Origin: Pseudomonas sp. CFBP13508 | GTDB lineage: Bacteria > Pseudomonadota > Gammaproteobacteria > Pseudomonadales > Pseudomonadaceae | NCBI RefSeq assembly: GCF_005233515.1 | Contig: NZ_QFZZ01000005.1 | Span: 248,001-312,000 of the forward strand | DNA length: 64,000 nt | Direction of reading: 5' to 3' | Shown: one piece after another, positions 59,600-64,000 of the stretch | How the letters are laid out: every line of letters begins with the position of its first letter | Position numbering within the stretch: the first letter of the stretch is position 1 | Notes under the pieces: generated by a model | What the model was told of the DNA's origin: nothing | What the model saw: only the letters and a program-made list of their open reading frames with translations | The model's database searches: none | Made by a program: the position numbers and the translations under genes

Positions 59600-61186
59600 A
59601 TGACTAGTTTGCATGCCGACGAGGCGTTTCTCGGCCATTTCCAGTTAAGTCACGACCCGTTCGCGCCACGGGTGCCGGGCTTCAAATTCTTCCCGGCCCA
59701 GCGCAAACCGGTGCTGGGTCAACTGCATCACCTGGCGCGCTACAGCCAGTTGCTGCTGGTGGTCACCGGCCCGCAAGGCAGCGGCAAGACCCTGCTGCGG
59801 CAGGCGCTCGTTGCCAGTACCAACAAGCAATCGGTGCAAAGCGTGGTGGTTTCCGCCCGTGGCGCCGGTGATGCGGCCGGCGTGCTGCGCCAGGTGGCGC
59901 AGGCGCTGGATGTCGCTCAGGCCGAAGTCGGTGCGATTCTCGAGCAGGTGGTGCAACTGGGTCTGACCGGGCAGGAAGTCTATCTGCTGGTGGACGATGC
60001 CGAGCAGCTCGACGAGTCCGCGCTGGAAGCGTTGATGGCGCTCGGCGCCGGAACGCCGGAAGGTCGTCCGCATGTGTTCCTGTTCGGCGAGTCGTCGCTG
60101 ATCGCTCAGCTCGAGGCTTTGCAGCTCGAAGAAGAGCGTTTCCACGTCATCGAATTGCAGCCGTACACCGAAGAAGAGACCCGCGAATATCTCGACCAGC
60201 GGCTGGAAGGCGCGGGTCGGGGTGTCGAACTTTTCACCGCAGATCAGATCTCTGATATTCACGAAAGCTCCGAGGGCTGGCCAGGCAACATCAACCAGGT
60301 CGCTCGCGATGCACTGATCGAAGTCATGATTGCCAGCCGCTCCGCGGTCAAGCGTCCAAGTATGGGGTTCAACATGCCGAAGAAACACGTATTGGCGATT
60401 TCCGCCGTCGTTGTGGTCGCGGTTGCCGCCGCCTGGCTGATGCCGGGTCGCAGCAAGGCACCGACCACCGGTGCTCCGGCCAATGAACAGGCGCAACTGC
60501 CATTGGGTCAGGGTGCAGCGAACGGCGCCAACCCGTCCGTCGAATTCGCCGGCAACACCCAGCCGATGCCGCTGCCATTGGTCGGCAACTCGCAGCCGGT
60601 CATGCGTGGCCCGCTCGCTGAAGCCGCCGGTGGCATTACCGAAGGCGACGACGGCGTGCCGCTGGAAGGCTCCAGCGATACCCCGCCGACCGTAACCACC
60701 TCCGCGCCGCCTGCTGGCGTTCCGGCCGGTCCTGCGCCGACACCGGTCCCGACCCCTGCCGCCAAACCGGCACCAACCCCGGCGCCGACGCAGATCGCCA
60801 CAGCCAAGCCTGCTCCGGCCACTCCGGCGCCAGCCGCGAAACCGGCTCCTGCTCCGGCCAAGCCTGCCGACAAGCCAGTCACCGTGGCCAAAGCCGCCGG
60901 TGGCAGCTGGTACGCCGGTCAGCCGACCAGCAACTACGTGGTGCAGATCCTCGGTACCAGCTCGGAAACCGCCGCGCAGAACTTCGTCAAGGAGCAGGGC
61001 GGCGAGTACCGTTATTTCAAGAAAGTCCTCAACGGCAAGCCGCTTTACGTGATCACCTACGGCAACTTCGCCAATCGTGATGCGGCCGTTTCTGCCATCA
61101 AGGCCTTGCCAGCGAAGGTTCAGGCTGGTAAACCTTGGCCTCGCACTGTCGCCAGCGTCCAACAGGAACTGGCAACAACTCGCTGA
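59600..61186 (+). CDS. DamX-like AAA/SPOR-domain protein
   Basis: A 528-residue fusion of an ATPase-like domain and a peptidoglycan-binding domain. Residues about 1-260 form an ExeA-type AAA domain: LSHDPFAPRVPGFKFFP, Walker A TGPQGSGKTLL near residue 57 and the Walker B-like LLVDDAEQLDE. One membrane helix (VLAISAVVVVAVAAAWLM) lies at about 265-285, then a long Pro/Ala-rich linker and a C-terminal SPOR domain (YVVQILGTSSETAAQNFVKEQ ... LYVITYGNFANRDAAVSAI). E. coli DamX, also encoded beside aroB, has a SPOR domain but a degenerate ATPase part. A role at the division septum is inferred. Confidence 0.9.
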   Translation: MTSLHADEAFLGHFQLSHDPFAPRVPGFKFFPAQRKPVLGQLHHLARYSQLLLVVTGPQGSGKTLLRQALVASTNKQSVQSVVVSARGAGDAAGVLRQVAQALDVAQAEVGAILEQVVQLGLTGQEVYLLVDDAEQLDESALEALMALGAGTPEGRPHVFLFGESSLIAQLEALQLEEERFHVIELQPYTEEETREYLDQRLEGAGRGVELFTADQISDIHESSEGWPGNINQVARDALIEVMIASRSAVKRPSMGFNMPKKHVLAISAVVVVAVAAAWLMPGRSKAPTTGAPANEQAQLPLGQGAANGANPSVEFAGNTQPMPLPLVGNSQPVMRGPLAEAAGGITEGDDGVPLEGSSDTPPTVTTSAPPAGVPAGPAPTPVPTPAAKPAPTPAPTQIATAKPAPATPAPAAKPAPAPAKPADKPVTVAKAAGGSWYAGQPTSNYVVQILGTSSETAAQNFVKEQGGEYRYFKKVLNGKPLYVITYGNFANRDAAVSAIKALPAKVQAGKPWPRTVASVQQELATTR

Positions 61187-61192
61187 AGATTC

Positions 61193-61213
61193 GGCGGCCT
61201 TACCCAGGCCGCC
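61193..61213 (+). terminator. Hairpin after the DamX-like gene, possible terminator
   Basis: GGCGGCCT and AGGCCGCC form a perfect 8-bp stem with a five-base loop seven bases after the stop codon. There is no T run, so it may not terminate on its own. Confidence 0.45.
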
Positions 61214-61399
61214 TCTCCCGGCACCTCAAAATCTCCATAAGTGCGCGCTTTCTGAAAAGGATGCGTGCCTTGTGGTGTCTGCGTCACAGTAGTTTTTGAG
61301 TCGTTGCGGTCAGAATTTAAAAAAGTTTTGACTAGCACAGCAGATCGTTTTAAACCTTTCACAAATGCGACATGAATTTGCGACAGTTCGTCGTCAAAT

Positions 61400-61428
61400 T
61401 TGTGAGCCTCTGTGTCGCTGTGTACAAT
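61400..61428 (+). promoter_or_regulatory. Probable sigma-70 promoter of gltB
   Basis: TTGTGA-N17-TACAAT lies about 110 bp before the gltB start and is the best-spaced pair in the gap. A leader of about 100 bases would follow. Confidence 0.45.
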
Positions 61429-61537
61429 GACCACCCTTTTGCCCCCGCTAAGCCGGCGTACGTTCGGCGCGGATCGCAAGTGGTTGAATTGAAAAGAAAT
61501 TTGCCTCGAATAGAGGCAGCCTGGTGAGAAAGTGTCT

Positions 61538-64000
61538 ATGAAAGCAGGTCTGTACCAACCAGATGAATTCAAGGATAACTGCGGTTTCGGCCTGATAGCT
61601 CATATGCAGGGCGAGCCCAGTCATACCCTTTTGCAAACGGCCATCGAGGCCCTGACCTGCATGACCCACCGCGGTGGGATTAATGCCGACGGCAAGACCG
61701 GTGACGGTTGCGGTCTGCTGATTCAAAAACCCGACGCCTTCCTGCGAGCCATTGCCCGGGAAAGCTTCGGCGTCGAAATGCCCAAGCAATATGCCGTGGG
61801 CATGGTGTTCTTCAATCAGGATCCGGCCAAGGCCGAAGCCGCTCGCGAGAACATGAACCGCGAGATCCTCGCCGAAGGCCTGCAACTGATCGGCTGGCGC
61901 AAAGTGCCGATCGACACCAGCGTCCTCGGCCGCCTCGCCCTTGAACGCCTGCCGCAGATCGAGCAGGTCTACATCGGCGGCGAAGGCCTGAGCGATCAGG
62001 ACATGGCCGTGAAGCTGTTCAGCGCCCGTCGCCGTTCGTCGGTGGCCAACGCCGCTGACACCGACCACTACATCTGCAGCTTTTCGCACAAGACCATCAT
62101 CTATAAAGGCCTGATGATGCCGGCCGACCTGGCCGCGTTCTATCCAGACCTGAGTGACGAGCGCCTGCAAACCGCAATCTGCGTGTTCCACCAGCGCTTC
62201 TCTACCAACACCCTGCCGAAATGGCCGCTGGCGCAGCCGTTCCGCTTCCTCGCCCACAACGGCGAGATCAACACCATCACCGGTAACCGCAACTGGGCGC
62301 AGGCCCGGCGGACCAAGTTCACCAACGATCTGATGGATCTGGAAGAACTCGGCCCGCTGGTCAACCGTGTCGGTTCCGACTCCTCGAGCATGGACAACAT
62401 GCTCGAACTGATGGTCACCGGTGGCATCGACCTGTTCCGTGGCGTGCGCATGATCATTCCGCCTGCGTGGCAGAACGTCGAAACCATGGACCCGGATCTT
62501 CGTGCGTTCTACGAGTACAACTCGATGCACATGGAGCCGTGGGACGGCCCGGCCGGCGTGGTAATGACCGACGGTCGCTACGCGGTGTGCCTGCTCGACC
62601 GTAACGGTCTGCGCCCGGCGCGCTGGGTCACCACCAAGAACGGTTTCATCACTCTCGCCTCGGAAATCGGCGTGTGGAACTACCAGCCTGAAGACGTGCT
62701 CGCCAAGGGTCGCGTCGGCCCTGGCCAGATCTTCGCTGTGGACACCGAGACCGGGCAGATCCTCGATACCGATGCGATCGACAACCGTCTGAAATCCCGT
62801 CATCCGTACAAGCAATGGCTGCGCAAGAATGCCCTGCGCATTCAGGCGACCATGGAAGACAACGACCACGGTTCGGCTTTCTACGACGTCGATCAGCTCA
62901 AGCAGTACATGAAGATGTATCAGGTCACGTTCGAGGAGCGTGATCAGGTGCTGCGTCCGCTCGGCGAGCAAGGCTACGAAGCCGTGGGCTCGATGGGCGA
63001 CGACACGCCAATGGCCGTGCTGTCCCAGCGTGTACGCACGCCGTACGACTATTTCCGTCAGCAGTTCGCGCAGGTCACCAACCCGCCGATCGACCCGCTG
63101 CGTGAAGCGATCGTGATGTCGCTGGAAATCTGCCTCGGTGCCGAGCGCAACATTTTCCAGGAGTCGCCGGAACACGCCTCGCGCGTGATCCTCAGCTCGC
63201 CAGTGATCTCGCCGGCCAAGTGGCGCTCGCTGATGAACCTCGACCGTCCGGGTTTCGAACGGGCGATCATCGACCTCAACTACGACGAAAGCCTCGGCCT
63301 CGAAGCGGCGATCCGCAACGTTGCCGATCAGGCTGAAGAAGCCGTGCGCGCGGGGCGTACCCAGATCGTCCTGAGCGACCGCCATATCGCCCCGGGCAAG
63401 CTGCCGATCCACGCTTCGCTGGCGACCGGTGCCGTGCACCACCGCCTGACCGAGAAAGGCCTGCGTTGCGATTCCAACATCCTCGTTGAATCCGCGACCG
63501 CCCGTGACCCGCACCACTTCGCCGTGCTGATCGGTTTCGGCGCCTCGGCGGTCTATCCGTTCCTGGCCTACGAAGTGCTGGGTGACCTGATCCGTACCGG
63601 TGAAGTACTGGGCGACCTCTATGAGGTGTTCAAGAACTACCGTAAGGGCATCACCAAAGGCCTGTTGAAGATCCTGTCGAAGATGGGTATCTCGACCATC
63701 GCTTCGTACCGTGGTGCGCAGCTGTTCGAAGCCATCGGCCTGTCCGAAGAAGTCTGCGAGCTGAGCTTCCGTGGGGTGCCAAGCCGCATCAAGGGCGCGC
63801 GTTTCGTCGACATCGAAGCCGAGCAGAAAGCCCTCGCCGTCGAAGCCTGGAGTCCGCGCAAGCCGATCCAGCAGGGCGGTCTGCTGAAGTTCGTCCACGG
63901 TGGCGAATATCACGCCTACAACCCGGATGTGGTCAACACTTTGCAAGCCGCTGTGCAGCAGGGCGACTACGCCAAGTTCAAGGAATACACCACGCTGGTG
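61538..64000 (+). CDS. gltB: Glutamate synthase (NADPH) large subunit (5' part only)
   Basis: The first 821 codons of the ~1480-residue GOGAT alpha subunit, which makes two glutamates from glutamine and 2-oxoglutarate; the rest lies beyond the window. After a 14-residue propeptide (MKAGLYQPDEFKDN) the catalytic Cys15 begins the class II glutaminase domain (CGFGLIAHM, then MTHRGGINADGKTGDGCG, FHQRFSTNTLPKWPLAQP and FRFLAHNGEINTI). The central domain follows from about residue 430 (DDTPMAVLSQR, SPVISPAKW). Start ATG at 61538. It supplies glutamate from ammonia freed, among others, by histidine breakdown. No stop is met up to the edge. Confidence 0.98.
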   Translation, partial: MKAGLYQPDEFKDNCGFGLIAHMQGEPSHTLLQTAIEALTCMTHRGGINADGKTGDGCGLLIQKPDAFLRAIARESFGVEMPKQYAVGMVFFNQDPAKAEAARENMNREILAEGLQLIGWRKVPIDTSVLGRLALERLPQIEQVYIGGEGLSDQDMAVKLFSARRRSSVANAADTDHYICSFSHKTIIYKGLMMPADLAAFYPDLSDERLQTAICVFHQRFSTNTLPKWPLAQPFRFLAHNGEINTITGNRNWAQARRTKFTNDLMDLEELGPLVNRVGSDSSSMDNMLELMVTGGIDLFRGVRMIIPPAWQNVETMDPDLRAFYEYNSMHMEPWDGPAGVVMTDGRYAVCLLDRNGLRPARWVTTKNGFITLASEIGVWNYQPEDVLAKGRVGPGQIFAVDTETGQILDTDAIDNRLKSRHPYKQWLRKNALRIQATMEDNDHGSAFYDVDQLKQYMKMYQVTFEERDQVLRPLGEQGYEAVGSMGDDTPMAVLSQRVRTPYDYFRQQFAQVTNPPIDPLREAIVMSLEICLGAERNIFQESPEHASRVILSSPVISPAKWRSLMNLDRPGFERAIIDLNYDESLGLEAAIRNVADQAEEAVRAGRTQIVLSDRHIAPGKLPIHASLATGAVHHRLTEKGLRCDSNILVESATARDPHHFAVLIGFGASAVYPFLAYEVLGDLIRTGEVLGDLYEVFKNYRKGITKGLLKILSKMGISTIASYRGAQLFEAIGLSEEVCELSFRGVPSRIKGARFVDIEAEQKALAVEAWSPRKPIQQGGLLKFVHGGEYHAYNPDVVNTLQAAVQQGDYAKFKEYTTLV

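Larger units (their letters stand above)
61187..61537. other. Non-coding gap upstream of gltB
   Basis: This 351-bp gap holds a GC-rich hairpin just after the DamX-like gene, a T/A-rich middle part and a probable gltB promoter near 61400. It contains no gene and none of the window's repeat families. Confidence 0.6.

Noticed and set aside
61448..63946. An 832-codon open frame antisense to gltB
   Set aside because: The plus strand encodes glutamate synthase with all expected motifs. The antisense translation is His/Arg/Val-rich with no family pattern, typical of a codon-bias shadow.

Overview
The window is a 64 kb chromosomal segment from a fluorescent pseudomonad, most likely of the Pseudomonas fluorescens group. 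The gene content and order (hut locus, pip-dtd, opgGH, tatABC-hisEI, ubiEJB, phaC1ZC2D with phaIF, hslVU, argS, priA, rpmE, maeB, ponA, pilMNOPQ, aroKB, gltB) matches the conserved backbone of Pseudomonas. High GC, abundant REP-type palindromes in most gaps and ATGA-style gene overlaps fit as well. I see no transposase, phage gene, CRISPR array, tRNA or rRNA, so this is core rather than island DNA.

Layout. Positions 1-2059 hold the start of an amino-acid-type dCache chemoreceptor (minus strand), a small lipoprotein and a Blc-type lipocalin. Positions 2181-17062 are a complete histidine utilisation locus: hutF is divergent from hutCD, followed by hutU, an NCS1-type transporter (hutT), the ABC importer hutXWV, two histidase-like genes, hutI and hutG. 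HutF plus HutG marks the five-step route histidine > urocanate > imidazolone propionate > formiminoglutamate > formylglutamate > glutamate + formate. Control signals are visible: a HutC-type palindrome in the hutF-hutC gap, and upstream of hutU a sigma-54 (-24/-12) promoter followed at once by the palindrome CTTGTATGTACAAG. The first histidase paralogue (hutH1) has lost the Ala-Ser-Gly triad that forms the MIO cofactor. The permease gene found between the two hutH genes in strain SBW25 is absent here.

Positions 17304-23404 carry pip-dtd and the osmoregulated periplasmic glucan operon opgGH. On the minus strand from 32 kb down to 23.6 kb lie ubiE-ubiJ-ubiB, hisI-hisE, tatA-tatB-tatC, rsmE and an HBM-domain chemoreceptor in the genomic place of P. 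aeruginosa McpK. Positions 32086-39413 are the medium-chain-length polyhydroxyalkanoate cluster: a granule-associated small protein, phasins phaI and phaF on plus, convergent with phaC1-phaZ-phaC2-phaD on minus. Positions 39671-47183 (minus) hold a DUF971 gene, the HslVU protease with a heat-shock promoter, a SPOR-domain protein, argS and priA. Then come rpmE, a secreted nuclease whose signal-peptide codons double as the rpmE terminator, and maeB.

Positions 50286-61186 hold ponA (PBP1A), divergent from pilMNOPQ (type IV pilus alignment complex and secretin), followed by aroK, aroB and a DamX-like AAA/SPOR protein. gltB (glutamate synthase large subunit) runs off the right edge. Together the region joins nitrogen and carbon scavenging (hut, gltB), carbon storage (pha), envelope building (opg, ponA, SPOR proteins, tat) and motility (pil, two chemoreceptors). 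Five families of short palindromic repeats occupy most spacers longer than about 70 bp.
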